A stretch of DNA of 64,000 nucleotides from Shimazuella kribbensis DSM 45090 (GTDB lineage: Bacteria; Bacillota; Bacilli; Thermoactinomycetales; Thermoactinomycetaceae), in contig NZ_ATZF01000016.1 in assembly GCF_000428065.1 (NCBI RefSeq), positions 24,251 to 88,250 of the forward strand. The letters are read 5' to 3'. Positions within the stretch are counted from its first letter, which is position 1. Every line of letters begins with the position of its first letter. The notes below the pieces were generated by a model, which ran no database searches, had not been told where the DNA came from, and worked only from the letters and a program-made list of their open reading frames with translations. A program made the position numbers and the translations under genes. Below, piece after piece: positions 37,839-46,543 of this stretch.

Positions 37839-38046
37839 AAGCTCTTCCTCCGGTTTCTCCTCTCCCATTTCGTATTTTCCCGTAAGGTGAAAATACCATG
37901 GACTCGCGACCGTTTCGCGGGTCATTTTTTTTACATATTTTTAGCATTTTTCTTTACTTCATCAGGTACCTGAAATAGTTTAGCTGGTCCATAAATTTAA
38001 ATGTAACATAAATCAACAACAAGAAAACACCATCAACAAATAGATA

Positions 38047-38078
38047 AAAAGACGAACTAAAATAAATTCGTCTTTTTT
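38047..38078 (-). terminator. Terminator of the DUF2062 gene
   Basis: AAAAAGACGAA / TTCGTCTTTTT with a 10-base loop, directly after the stop codon on the minus strand. Confidence 0.8.
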
Positions 38079-38598
38079 AAACAGATAACCGCTTATTTCT
38101 GCTTTTTTCGTATAGATAATAGATCACAAAATAGGAAATAAACCCAAGAACCAAACCAAAAATCGATTGACCGATCAAAATATGCAATCCGCCTCGAAAA
38201 ATATCTCCAAATACACTAAAATTACCATTTACAAGTTGGTGATAGATATCTCGGAAGTGAACCACATGGTCTTGGTAAGGGGTAGGGTATAGAAGTTCTC
38301 CCATTTTTTTGGAGAACGGAAGCAAAAGAACAGGTAAAAACGTTAACTTCCCAATGATATTTCCAATTACAGATGCCGGAAAAGATCCACCACATAATCG
38401 GACAATCGGATAAAACAAAATATAAATAAGCGATGCTGTAGGAAGCACAATCATTTCTAGACCAAAACCCAAAGCAAACCCTAAAGATACCTTTTTTACT
38501 CCTTCAGGTGATCGTAATAATCGGAGATAGTGGTATCGAATGGCTCTTGGTATTTGTTGAAACCAATTGGTCTTTTTCTTCTTTTTTTTATCTCTCAT
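38077..38598 (-). CDS. DUF2062 domain membrane protein
   Basis: About 173 residues. A lysine-rich N-terminus (MRDKKKKKKTNWF) precedes the DUF2062 core: SPEGVKKVSLGFALGFGLEMIVLPTASLIYILFYPIVR (about residues 27-64), SVIGNIIGKLTFLPVLLLPFSKKMG and a last helix near the C-terminus. Function unknown; relatives are inner-membrane proteins, some fused to glycosyltransferases. The ATG at 38598 has AAAGGA upstream; an extension to 38643 lacks one. Confidence 0.85.
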   Translation of the reverse strand: MRDKKKKKKTNWFQQIPRAIRYHYLRLLRSPEGVKKVSLGFALGFGLEMIVLPTASLIYILFYPIVRLCGGSFPASVIGNIIGKLTFLPVLLLPFSKKMGELLYPTPYQDHVVHFRDIYHQLVNGNFSVFGDIFRGGLHILIGQSIFGLVLGFISYFVIYYLYEKSRNKRLSV

Positions 38599-38884
38599 CA
38601 AGGAACAATCCTTTATATGAAAACCTATTGTTATAATAATCATTTCTTAATCTAATACATAACCACACTCACATAAGAATATCATGTTTTGCAAGAAAGT
38701 TCACTTGTTATCATATGACCCCCACTTATTTAAAATCATACAAATAACAACCAACCATCATTATAATCATATGAGAACGACTTTTGTATGCGCTTCAAAA
38801 TATAAAAAATAGCGCTATTCTTCCTCTGATAAGGAAATAGCACCAAATTTGATTGTGTATCCTGCATAAAATAACACAGTGTCT

Positions 38885-39694
38885 CTAGTTTTTATATTTC
38901 TTTTTCCTATTATTCGCTTCATCAGATACTTTTTTCTCCAATAGCTCTCTTGTATCCTTTAATTGCTTATTCTTTTTTGTATTTGTGTCTGTAATCTTAC
39001 CTGATATCATCTGATAACGCTTGGAAATGAGATCACTAGCCTCTATATATGCTTTCCCTTCTACTATCTTTTTACTGTTCAAATATAGAATCGAGCTGAT
39101 TTCACGCGCATGTTCTCGGAGAATTTTTTGCAATCCAGTAGAGTAAGGTTTATCCACTACTGTTTATTTTTTACTCCACTGGTCAAGTAAATAAACTTGA
39201 TTACTTGTATCCCAAGTACTCCACTTTAACCAGAGTTCTGTATTTGCTGTTTGTAGTTCCCGTTTTAGATCATCTGCACTTTTTGCTTCGATGTACTTGC
39301 CTCCACCAGCATCGGATATCGCTTTCAAAGCCTCTTTTTCTTTGCCTTCTATATTGAGTCCAATAATAAAGAGTAGATTGGTTCAACACGATTCATCGTT
39401 TCGATTTCTTTTTGATAGCCTTCTGCAAAATAAGAAATAAGACGTTGATATACTTCTTTCCCATCTAGATCTTTTGGAAATTTAGAAAAAACCCCTTGCT
39501 CAAACTGTTCTTTCTGATATTTCCCTTCCCTTAGGTCCTTCCTTTAGCATATCTTCCAAACTTGTTTTGATTTGACCAGTTTCGTTTTTAGTTGGAGAAT
39601 CTTTCGGATTTTGGTTGAAAGCTTGATTGGTGTAACCCATTATAACGAACCAAGTTAAGAAAAAGAGTACCACGAATCTTTTCTTTATCTCCAT
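38885..39694 (-). pseudogene. Decayed vWA-domain (YwmC/YwmD-like) secreted protein gene
   Basis: Three reading-frame pieces look like one broken gene. Piece 1 (39694-39500) gives a signal peptide start MEIKKRFVVLFFLTWFVIMG. A frameshift near 39530 continues as KYQKEQFEQGVFSKFPKDL and reaches about 39380. The reading then jumps to LFIIGLNIEGKEKEALK plus AISDAGGGKYIEA, the end of a vWA domain, so the vWA core (with the metal site) appears deleted. An in-frame TAA at about 39168-39170 separates a last piece (39157-38885, ...YSTGLQKILREHAREISSILY...), which has no good start of its own. Sequence error alone would not explain the missing core. Confidence 0.7.
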
Positions 39695-39907
39695 ATTTAA
39701 TCACCATTTACTTCGTTTGTTACTCTGTATAAAGAGATTAGTTTAACTCGTCCTAAAACACAATGGAGTAGATTCTTATTTAATCATACATTCTAATAAT
39801 GTTTTAAACTGGGATAGCATGAACAATGAAACTAATAATAAAAGTGAATAAGTTTTTAAAAATATTTATTTCACTGCTCAAAAACAAGAAGGAAAGGCCC
39901 TTTTGTA
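39695..39907. other. Gene-free AT-rich stretch
   Basis: No gene seen. Very AT-rich DNA between the start of the broken vWA gene and the promoter of high-GC unit 4. Confidence 0.5.
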
Positions 39908-39936
39908 TGGATTATTCTGTAAAATAATAATATAAT
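39908..39936 (+). promoter_or_regulatory. Candidate promoter of high-GC unit 4
   Basis: TGGATT, a 17-base spacer and a perfect TATAAT. The -35 resembles those of units 2 (TCGACT) and 3 (TGGACT). Confidence 0.6.
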
Positions 39937-39998
39937 CAATTTAGGAATTAGCTTTCCAATAGGTGGTTGGCTACCCACACACAGAAAGGCATATCATC

Positions 39999-41372
39999 AT
40001 GAATGCTACCCTCATTCCGGGCGCGAACACGCAGCTTCCTTACGGTCAGCTGACGGTTCTGGTACAGCACGGTTCCAACGTGCTGACTGACCTGGCTGCT
40101 CTGCTCCTCACCAATGAGGGTAAGGTCCGTTCGGATGGCGACTTCGTCTACTTCAATAACGTCACCGGAGAAGGTGTCCAGTGGAGTAAGCCTTTTACCG
40201 AAGGCGGCTACCAGATCCACCAGATCACAATTGACCCTTCTCGCTGGAACTCCGACATCGCGAAGCTGATGATCGCACTGACCATCGACGATGATTGCCC
40301 GGGGAAGAAGTTCAGCGATGTTCAGAATCTCCAGGCGGAGATTCGAGACGCCAACGGCAACGTGGTGACAACGCTCGACCTCGGGCGTCCGACCACCGAG
40401 ACTGGTTTCCTCGTCGCGGAGATCTACCTGCACAACGGTTCCTTCAAGATCCGGTGCGTGGGGCAGGGATACGATACCGGTCTCCGTGGTATCATGGCGG
40501 ATCACGGCCTCGAGGAAGAGAAGGACGGTGCCCAGGACACACAGCCTGTCGTCCAGGATGCACCGCCTGTCGTCCAGGATGCACCGCCTGTCGTCCAGAA
40601 CGACGAGACGCCGAAGCTGGGTTCCCGTCGTACCTATGACCTGATCAAACCGATCAACGGCTCGACGATCGACATGCAGAAGTACGAGATCGCCAAGTCA
40701 CTGGTCGATAACGAGATCGACGGCATCAAGGCAAGGGTTATCCTTGTGATCGACTCCAGCGGCTCGATGGAATACCACAATCCCCCTTTGTTCAGTGGTG
40801 GTGTCGTACAGCGATCGCTCGAACGAGTTGTCCCCATCGCAGACATGCTGGATGACGACCACAAGATGGAAGTCTGGTTCTTCGGTTCGCGTGAAATCCG
40901 TTCTGAAACAGTCAAACTGGAGACCATGGCGAATTACATCCACAGGAACAAGAAGGACAAGAAGAAGGCCGGGTGGGATAACAATGAACCCAAAGTGATT
41001 CGGGACATCGTGAAGTGGGTCAAGAAAAATCCCTCCGAGTACCCGACGCTGGTTCTCTTCTGGTCGGATGGCGGTGTCGACAAGGACGCCGAGATCGAGC
41101 GACTCATCCGTGAGTCGGCTGATCTGCCCATCTTCTGGATGTTCCTGGGACTGGGCCGGGCCAACTACGGCATTCTCCGTAGGCTGGATGGTCTCTCGGG
41201 TCGATACGTCAACGGAGTCGACGTCGACAACACTGGCTTCAAAGAGATCGATGACATCGAGCGCAAGGAGGACTCCTGGCTCTACGACATCATCATCTCG
41301 AACATGGCCAAGTGGGTCCGAGCGATGATCGCGGCTCGCAAGCTCGACGGCGCTGGTCGTGTCGTGAGGTAG
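39999..41372 (+). CDS. High-GC gene 4: TerD domain fused to von Willebrand A domain (TerF-like)
   Basis: 457 residues. Residues about 1-170 form a TerD-type beta-sandwich: NTQLPYGQLTVLVQHG, LLLTNEGKVRSDGDFVYFNN, IALTIDD, FSDVQNLQAEIRDANGN and the closing CVGQGYDTGLRGIMADHGLE. A Pro/Val/Gln linker with repeats of PPVVQDA (about 180-205) leads to a vWA domain (about 240-440) with an intact MIDAS start DSSGSM and a later SDGG. This is the layout of tellurite-resistance TerF-type proteins, which act with TerB/C/D/E in stress or phage-defence modules; none of those partners is nearby. Codon use is strongly GC-biased (a 60-base sample is 60% G+C). GAAAGG is 8 bases before the ATG. Confidence 0.88.
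   Translation: MNATLIPGANTQLPYGQLTVLVQHGSNVLTDLAALLLTNEGKVRSDGDFVYFNNVTGEGVQWSKPFTEGGYQIHQITIDPSRWNSDIAKLMIALTIDDDCPGKKFSDVQNLQAEIRDANGNVVTTLDLGRPTTETGFLVAEIYLHNGSFKIRCVGQGYDTGLRGIMADHGLEEEKDGAQDTQPVVQDAPPVVQDAPPVVQNDETPKLGSRRTYDLIKPINGSTIDMQKYEIAKSLVDNEIDGIKARVILVIDSSGSMEYHNPPLFSGGVVQRSLERVVPIADMLDDDHKMEVWFFGSREIRSETVKLETMANYIHRNKKDKKKAGWDNNEPKVIRDIVKWVKKNPSEYPTLVLFWSDGGVDKDAEIERLIRESADLPIFWMFLGLGRANYGILRRLDGLSGRYVNGVDVDNTGFKEIDDIERKEDSWLYDIIISNMAKWVRAMIAARKLDGAGRVVR
40545..40598 (+). repeat. In-frame 21-base tandem repeat in the TerD-vWA linker
   Basis: The unit CCTGTCGTCCAGGATGCACCG is present about 2.6 times without mismatch and encodes PVVQDAP repeats. Perfect identity suggests recent expansion by replication slippage. 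Confidence 0.9.
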
Positions 41373-41384
41373 CTCAACCATTGG

Positions 41385-41419
41385 TGCCACCGATTCCTCT
41401 GAAATGAGGAGTTGGTGGC
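41385..41419 (+). terminator. GC-rich hairpin after the TerD-vWA gene
   Basis: GCCACC-TTCCTC / GAGGA-GGTGGC, with small mismatches, 12 bases after the stop codon. No U-tract follows. Confidence 0.6.
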
Positions 41420-41565
41420 GCTACTGCTTGTACATATTACTGAATATTATGAATAAATTTGCGGATTCATATTTATATAAAATCATTTTATTTTAATAGA
41501 TATATGAGATACTAATAGAAAAACTACAGCATAGATTGACAGCAAATCCACAGGAGGAAAGTACC

Positions 41566-42561
41566 TTGCTTTTCATCGATAACAAAAACATTACTGATCC
41601 AAGAATAAACTTAGCAATTGAAGAATACGTGCTCAAACATCTTAAAATTGATGAAGAGAGTTATCTTCTCTTTTACATCAATGAACCATCGGTCATCATC
41701 GGCAAACACCAAAATACAGTAGAAGAAATTCATGTCGACTATATTCGGCAACATGGGATTCATGTAGTGAGACGCCTTTCTGGGGGTGGAGCTGTGTATC
41801 ATGATCTTGGCAATTTGAACTTTAGTTTTTTAACGAAAGATGATGGCAAAAGTTTTGCTAACTTCCGCAAGTTTACAGAGCCAGTGATCCAAGCACTACA
41901 TAAGTTAGGTGTTCAAGCCGAATTAAGTGGACGAAACGACATATTGGTAGATGGAAAAAAAGTATCCGGTAACGCCCAATTTTCTCAGCTAGGACGCATG
42001 TTTAGCCATGGTACCCTGATGCTGGATGTCGATTTGGACATTGTTGGAAAAGCACTTCATGTGAAACAAGAAAAGATCCAATCCAAAGGTATCAAGTCGG
42101 TACGCAGCCGTGTTGCCAATATTTCCGAATATCTAGATAACCCCATTACGATGACCGAGTTTCGCAGTGCACTATTACAATATATTTTCGAGGGGCAAAA
42201 TCCCATTCCCGAATATGTTCTTACAGATGAAGATTGGGCAAAAATTCATCAAATATCAAAAGAGAGATATCAAAATTGGGATTGGAATTTTGGCGAATCT
42301 CCTGTATTCAATGTCCAACATACCAAGCGCTTTCCTGTTGGTTCGATTGATATCCGATTAGATGTCGGCGAACTTGGAATCATTAAAAACTGCAAAATAT
42401 ATGGGGACTTTTTTGGTATTGGGGATGTCCAAGACATCGAGCAACGTTTGGAAGGCATTCGATACGATCGAGATCAACTGGAAGACGCCTTAAAAGATGT
42501 CGATGTGAAACACTACTTTGGCAATATCAGCAAAGAAGAATTCCTTGATTTGATTTATTAA
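41566..42561 (+). CDS. lplJ: Lipoate-protein ligase LplJ
   Basis: ATP-dependent ligase that attaches free lipoate to the E2 and GcvH domains. 331 residues; begins MLFIDNKNITDPRINLAIEEY like B. subtilis LplJ. The lipoate-binding RRLSGGGAVYHDLGNLNFSF (about residue 68) and KVSGNAQF with the catalytic Lys are visible, followed by the C-terminal accessory domain. The TTG at 41566 has AGGAGGAAAG upstream, so an in-frame TTG ten codons earlier is rejected. Flanked upstream by high-GC unit 4. Confidence 0.95.
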   Translation: MLFIDNKNITDPRINLAIEEYVLKHLKIDEESYLLFYINEPSVIIGKHQNTVEEIHVDYIRQHGIHVVRRLSGGGAVYHDLGNLNFSFLTKDDGKSFANFRKFTEPVIQALHKLGVQAELSGRNDILVDGKKVSGNAQFSQLGRMFSHGTLMLDVDLDIVGKALHVKQEKIQSKGIKSVRSRVANISEYLDNPITMTEFRSALLQYIFEGQNPIPEYVLTDEDWAKIHQISKERYQNWDWNFGESPVFNVQHTKRFPVGSIDIRLDVGELGIIKNCKIYGDFFGIGDVQDIEQRLEGIRYDRDQLEDALKDVDVKHYFGNISKEEFLDLIY

Positions 42562-42563
42562 GC

Positions 42564-42598
42564 AAAAAGAAGCAGGGTTAGAGTCTCTGCTTCTTTTT
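42564..42598. terminator. Bidirectional terminator after lplJ
   Basis: AAAAAGAAGCAG / CTGCTTCTTTTT between the convergent lplJ and the following minus-strand gene. Confidence 0.85.
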
Positions 42599-42603
42599 GT
42601 TCC

Positions 42604-42912
42604 TTATACCTGTCTGCGTAAAAACATGGCTTCAAAGGAGGAAATGACTCCTTCTGCAATCAATAGATCAATGAGTCTAGCTGACAACTCTCGATATTGT
42701 GGGGTAGTTTGGATATATTCCAACTCCTGGGGGGTAAAAAATTGATACGGAAGGGCCGTAGCAAATCGTAACAGTCCAGCAGTTCCTTCTGTTTTACGAA
42801 TATATTTGGCTTCTTTTACCACGTTCTTTATTTTTTTAGATGATACCGCCTGTCTTCCCACCAATTGGTTAATGGAATCAGCGATTTCTTGGTATTCCCG
42901 TTCTCTACTCAA
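42604..42912 (-). CDS. Hypothetical protein, about 102 residues
   Basis: Not recognised. The TTG at 42912 has GGAGGTG six bases upstream and gives MSREREYQEIADSINQLVGR at the start. The protein is charged and helical with no membrane segment; the middle (KKIKNVVKEAKYIRKTEGTAGL) is basic and the C-terminus reads LSARLIDLLIAEGVISSFEAMFLRRQV. A longer reading to 42987 is unlikely because the ribosome binding site would be internal. Host-like codon use. Confidence 0.75.
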   Translation of the reverse strand: MSREREYQEIADSINQLVGRQAVSSKKIKNVVKEAKYIRKTEGTAGLLRFATALPYQFFTPQELEYIQTTPQYRELSARLIDLLIAEGVISSFEAMFLRRQV

Positions 42913-43064
42913 CCTGTTCACCTCCACGATGCAATCTTTGTCTAGTTTATTCCAATTCGCACCGAAATGGATAAGAAAAATGACCATATCTTACAAACAC
43001 AAAATAAAGATTGAACATTTTGCAAAAAAACATTTACAATAAGGAAAAGAAAGGAGTGAATAAG

Positions 43065-43760
43065 ATGCGCTTCTCCTACCATATTGTAATTGCTTTCGTC
43101 CTTACTTTCTTTACTATTATGCTACCAACAACAAGTCATGCAGCCACTTTTGACTTTAACAAAATCAAAGAATCGCTTCAAGCAAAAAAAGAAACCCTCA
43201 TCCAATCCTATCAATGGAACAACGAGTTACCGCTTGAAAGAATTCAAAAAGAAGCTGCGCTTAAACAAGTGAACATCCAAGATGAACAAATGGAATCCCT
43301 ATTTGTAACAGGAAATGCAATTGGAGAGCCTGGTGATATTTTGGTCACACTAGATGGCACAAGTGCTGGATTTGAATGGGCTGGTGGACATACAGGAGTG
43401 GTATCCGATGTACCTGGATACGTAGTTGAGTCTTTTGGTAACAAATCCATTGAAAAAAACGGCGTACGCCATTGGGTGAATGACTGGAAAACCAGATACA
43501 AAAAAGTAAAAGCATTGTGGGTTGAAGGGGCAACACTCAACGATTATGCTTATGCAGCTTCTTACAATCGGGAACAAATCGGCAAAGCTTACAATTATAA
43601 TTTTTTCAATATTAAAACTACCACTCGTTTTTACTGTTCCCAATTGGTGTGGCGAGCATGGTACAATCGCGGATGGGATTTAAACTATGGGGGATCTGCT
43701 GTTTGGCCCGTTGATTTAATCAAAAGTCCTCACACCATTGCCTACTATTCCCAAGGATAA
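43065..43760 (+). CDS. Secreted YiiX/YycO-like permuted NlpC/P60 family protein
   Basis: 231 residues with a signal peptide (MRFSYHIVIAFVLTFFTIMLP, cleavage near SHAA). The mature part matches the permuted papain-fold family of B. subtilis YycO and E. coli YiiX: GEPGDILVTLD and GGHTGVV with the catalytic-type His (about residue 117), then FYCSQLVWRAWY with the Cys (about residue 197). Possible activities are amidase or thioesterase on cell-wall or lipid-linked substrates; unproven. AAGGAG precedes the ATG at 43065. Followed by a secreted lipoprotein gene. Confidence 0.85.
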   Translation: MRFSYHIVIAFVLTFFTIMLPTTSHAATFDFNKIKESLQAKKETLIQSYQWNNELPLERIQKEAALKQVNIQDEQMESLFVTGNAIGEPGDILVTLDGTSAGFEWAGGHTGVVSDVPGYVVESFGNKSIEKNGVRHWVNDWKTRYKKVKALWVEGATLNDYAYAASYNREQIGKAYNYNFFNIKTTTRFYCSQLVWRAWYNRGWDLNYGGSAVWPVDLIKSPHTIAYYSQG

Positions 43761-43762
43761 CT

Positions 43763-43809
43763 CAAATAGGTCATTTTCTGCTTAGTCCAATCAGAAAATG
43801 ACCTATTTG
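43763..43809 (+). terminator. Perfect 18-base inverted repeat after the YycO-like gene
   Basis: CAAATAGGTCATTTTCTG / CAGAAAATGACCTATTTG with an 11-base loop. It sits right before the lipoprotein ribosome binding site; the T-run is short, so it may be a terminator or a regulatory hairpin between the two genes. Confidence 0.65.
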
Positions 43810-43826
43810 TACAAAAGGAGAGCCCT

Positions 43827-44804
43827 ATGGCCAAACATCGCCTATTCATCATTCTCATCTCTGTTTGTTTTCTTTTGACAAGTTGTAATGTCTTATCGTC
43901 GTCTTCTCCTCCTCTTTTTGGCGTGATCTATACCAATGCTAGTGCCCCCGATAGCTCCTTTGTGTTATTTGACTCCAAAGGAGAAATTACCTTTCAAGAA
44001 GATCTGCCTGCTATGGGAATTTTCCAATTAGCAAAAGATAACAAAGGAAACATACTCCTACCTGTACAGTATGAAGATAAAGTATATTCTTTTTCTCTAG
44101 CCAGTAAACAACACACAGAAACAAAAAGCCTGCCCTTCCCGATATACTTGAACCAGGTCGATCATTTTCGTATCACTACCTATAATAGCGGTCTACATAG
44201 TGGAACAGTACAATGGAACGAACAGAAAAAAATAATGTCTACGATTGTCAAAGGATTTCCTCGGATTGCTACCTTTGATCAAACCTACCTCTATGTCTTC
44301 GCAACGATTATTGACCAAAAAAAAGCCCTTCTTTATCTCATCAAGCGTAATACTGGCAAAATCGAAGCGGAAATTCCACTTCAAACGGATCAAGCCAACG
44401 ATATACAGATCATCGATGAGCATGTCATCATCACTTCGACGACCAATCAAAAACAAATAGCCTTATTTGATCGCAAAACCAAGCACGTACAATATTTGAC
44501 TCTCCCACATGCACGGCCAGAATATGTAATTCCCTTTTCCAATACCATCCTCATCACTTACCAAGGAAGTAGCATCATTACCCAAATGGATCGTAAATCC
44601 AAAACCATTATTGGTCAAATCCAATTGCCGCAACCTGTGTTTAAAGTAAAACAAAAGGACAATCGCTTGTATGTATTATCACAAATACCGGCAAATGGAC
44701 AAGGTTTGATTGGCGTTTATGATATAGAAAATTGGAAATTGCAAAAAAAATACCTTTTACCTTCCATTCGGGATACCACAGTACAAGATTTGATTATCTT
44801 TTAA
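43827..44804 (+). CDS. Lipoprotein with predicted beta-propeller-like repeats, function unknown
   Basis: 325 residues. A lipoprotein signal peptide with lipobox LLTSC (Cys about residue 20) anchors it outside the membrane. The rest is beta-rich with repeated strands ending in turns such as DSKGEI, DNKGNI, DRKTKHV, DRKSKTI and DIENWK, which suggests a YncE/quinoprotein-like propeller; I cannot name a family. AAAGGAGAG precedes the ATG. It may be co-transcribed with the YycO-like gene. Confidence 0.8.
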   Translation: MAKHRLFIILISVCFLLTSCNVLSSSSPPLFGVIYTNASAPDSSFVLFDSKGEITFQEDLPAMGIFQLAKDNKGNILLPVQYEDKVYSFSLASKQHTETKSLPFPIYLNQVDHFRITTYNSGLHSGTVQWNEQKKIMSTIVKGFPRIATFDQTYLYVFATIIDQKKALLYLIKRNTGKIEAEIPLQTDQANDIQIIDEHVIITSTTNQKQIALFDRKTKHVQYLTLPHARPEYVIPFSNTILITYQGSSIITQMDRKSKTIIGQIQLPQPVFKVKQKDNRLYVLSQIPANGQGLIGVYDIENWKLQKKYLLPSIRDTTVQDLIIF

Positions 44805-44838
44805 ACCTGTCATCATAACCGCAATGAGTAATAAGTGA

Positions 44839-44888
44839 ATACAAAAAAGAAGCTTATCCTATTTTACCGATAAGCTTCTTTTTTGTAT
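44839..44888. terminator. Bidirectional terminator between the lipoprotein gene and the catalase gene
   Basis: A perfect 20-base inverted repeat (ATACAAAAAAGAAGCTTATC and its complement) with a 10-base loop, T-runs on both strands. Confidence 0.9.
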
Positions 44889-44891
44889 TCT

Positions 44892-46361
44892 TTATAATTT
44901 TGATACATAAGGAGAAATATCTACCCCTAATGCATCAGCTAATCTTTCTCCATATTGTTTGTTTGCTCGATAAAAATTACAAATGACCAATAACTTGGTT
45001 CGTTCCTCTACACCGGACAAATCATTTGCAAGGTTACGTATCAAATGATTTTGTTCTTTTTCCGTAAATTCTTGAAATAATGCTCCAGCTTGAAGGAAGT
45101 TGAGTGTTTTCGGAATAACCTTCCTTCCTGCAACACCGGTTAATGGTGCTTCACTTTCAATTTCAGAAGGAGTCTCTTTTGGTGTATCATCATATCGGTT
45201 AGGCTCATAGTTAATGGTAGAAATGTTCGTACGTGCTTGCATATTGCCATCTACTTGATAGTTATTTACTTTCGTCATGTATGGGCAATTGACTGGTAAT
45301 TGCAAATAATTCGGCCCAATCCGATGACGTTGGGTATCTGGGTAGGAAAACAGTCTTCCCTGTAACAGTTTATCCGCGGATGGTTCAATCCCAGGAACCA
45401 GTGCACTAGGAGAAAAAGCAGACTGTTCTACTTCTGCAAAAAAGTTTTGAGGATTGCGATTTAATGTCATCCGTCCTACCAGTTGAAGTGGAAATGCTTC
45501 TTCAGACCATACTTTTGTAGGATCGAGCGGATCAAACTCAAATTTATCCATAAAAGCATCTTCATCATCTATCGGAAATACTTGAACATATAAATCCCAT
45601 TCTGGGAAGTCACCTTTTTCGATATGATCAAAAAGGTCTCTTGTTGCATGATTAAAATCTTGACCTTGTACTTCTTGTACTTCATCAGCCGACAGATTTC
45701 TCACTTCTTGTAAAGGCTTCCAGTGGTATTTCACATAAAAACGTTTATTTTCATTGTTTACCCATTGGAAAGTGTGTACGCCAAATCCATTCATCTGACG
45801 ATAATTAGCAGGTGTTCCATAATCGGAAAATACCCAAGTTAACATATGAGTAGATTCTGGTGTTAGAGACATGAAATCCCAATATCGATTTGGATCTTGT
45901 ATGTTGGTATCTGGAGCAGGTTTCAACGAGTGAACCATATCCGGAAATTTCATTGCATCGCGAATGAAAAATACAGGTAAATGGTTACCTACTAAATCAT
46001 AATTCCCATCTTCTGTATAAAATTTCGTTGCAAAACCACGCGGGTCACGTGCTGTTTCTGGGGAACCAGCTGGATGAATAACGGTGGAAAAGCGGACGAA
46101 TACCGGAGTTTCTTTTCCTATTTCTTGTAAGAACGAAGCTTTTGTATAGGTCTGCATACTATTGAAGACCTTAAAAACACCATGAGCTCCTGCACCTCGT
46201 GCATGGACAACACGCTCCGGTACTCTTTCTCGGTCAAAATGGGCTAGTTTCTCTAGCAAATGATAATCTTCTAACAGAGTAGGACCTCTTTGTCCTGCTG
46301 TTCGTGAACTTTGGTTATCCCCTACAGGAGAGCCTTGATTAGTTGTTAAGCGTTTACTCAT
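44892..46361 (-). CDS. katA: Catalase (clade 3 small-subunit type)
   Basis: Haem catalase of 489 residues that destroys hydrogen peroxide. The distal His is in RVPERVVHARGAGAHGVF (about H55), the Asn in NLVGNHLPVFFIRDAMKFPDMVHS and the proximal haem ligand Tyr in RLFSYPDTQRHRIGPN (about Y338). Length and the C-terminal extension fit vegetative KatA of Bacillales. A PerR box lies 40-60 bases upstream, so peroxide induction is likely. Gene symbol by family resemblance. Confidence 0.96.
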   Translation of the reverse strand: MSKRLTTNQGSPVGDNQSSRTAGQRGPTLLEDYHLLEKLAHFDRERVPERVVHARGAGAHGVFKVFNSMQTYTKASFLQEIGKETPVFVRFSTVIHPAGSPETARDPRGFATKFYTEDGNYDLVGNHLPVFFIRDAMKFPDMVHSLKPAPDTNIQDPNRYWDFMSLTPESTHMLTWVFSDYGTPANYRQMNGFGVHTFQWVNNENKRFYVKYHWKPLQEVRNLSADEVQEVQGQDFNHATRDLFDHIEKGDFPEWDLYVQVFPIDDEDAFMDKFEFDPLDPTKVWSEEAFPLQLVGRMTLNRNPQNFFAEVEQSAFSPSALVPGIEPSADKLLQGRLFSYPDTQRHRIGPNYLQLPVNCPYMTKVNNYQVDGNMQARTNISTINYEPNRYDDTPKETPSEIESEAPLTGVAGRKVIPKTLNFLQAGALFQEFTEKEQNHLIRNLANDLSGVEERTKLLVICNFYRANKQYGERLADALGVDISPYVSKL

Positions 46362-46403
46362 AAAAAGTTATGCTCCTATCTGTAATTGATTATCTTTACT
46401 ACT

Positions 46404-46418
46404 TAATAATAATTATAA
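46404..46418. promoter_or_regulatory. PerR box upstream of the catalase gene
   Basis: TAATAATAATTATAA matches the 15-base PerR consensus TTATAATNATTATAA with a single mismatch, 43 bases upstream of the catalase start. Confidence 0.75.
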
Positions 46419-46543
46419 AATGATATTTATTTCAACCCTTTTCTTTCATTTCTTTCGAGAAATTTGTTCCAACATTTGATTGTGGATATTTTCCAATTGT
46501 CCCGGGTAAAGTAACGTTATTACATTTATTGGAGGAATGGTTC

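Noticed and set aside
40545..40598. Possible CRISPR-like repeat
   Set aside because: The 21-base units are directly adjacent without spacers and encode a protein linker in frame.
39948..41390. Several long antisense frames over the TerD-vWA gene
   Set aside because: They are mirror frames of GC-rich codons; the sense frame has clear domains, a ribosome binding site and a promoter.
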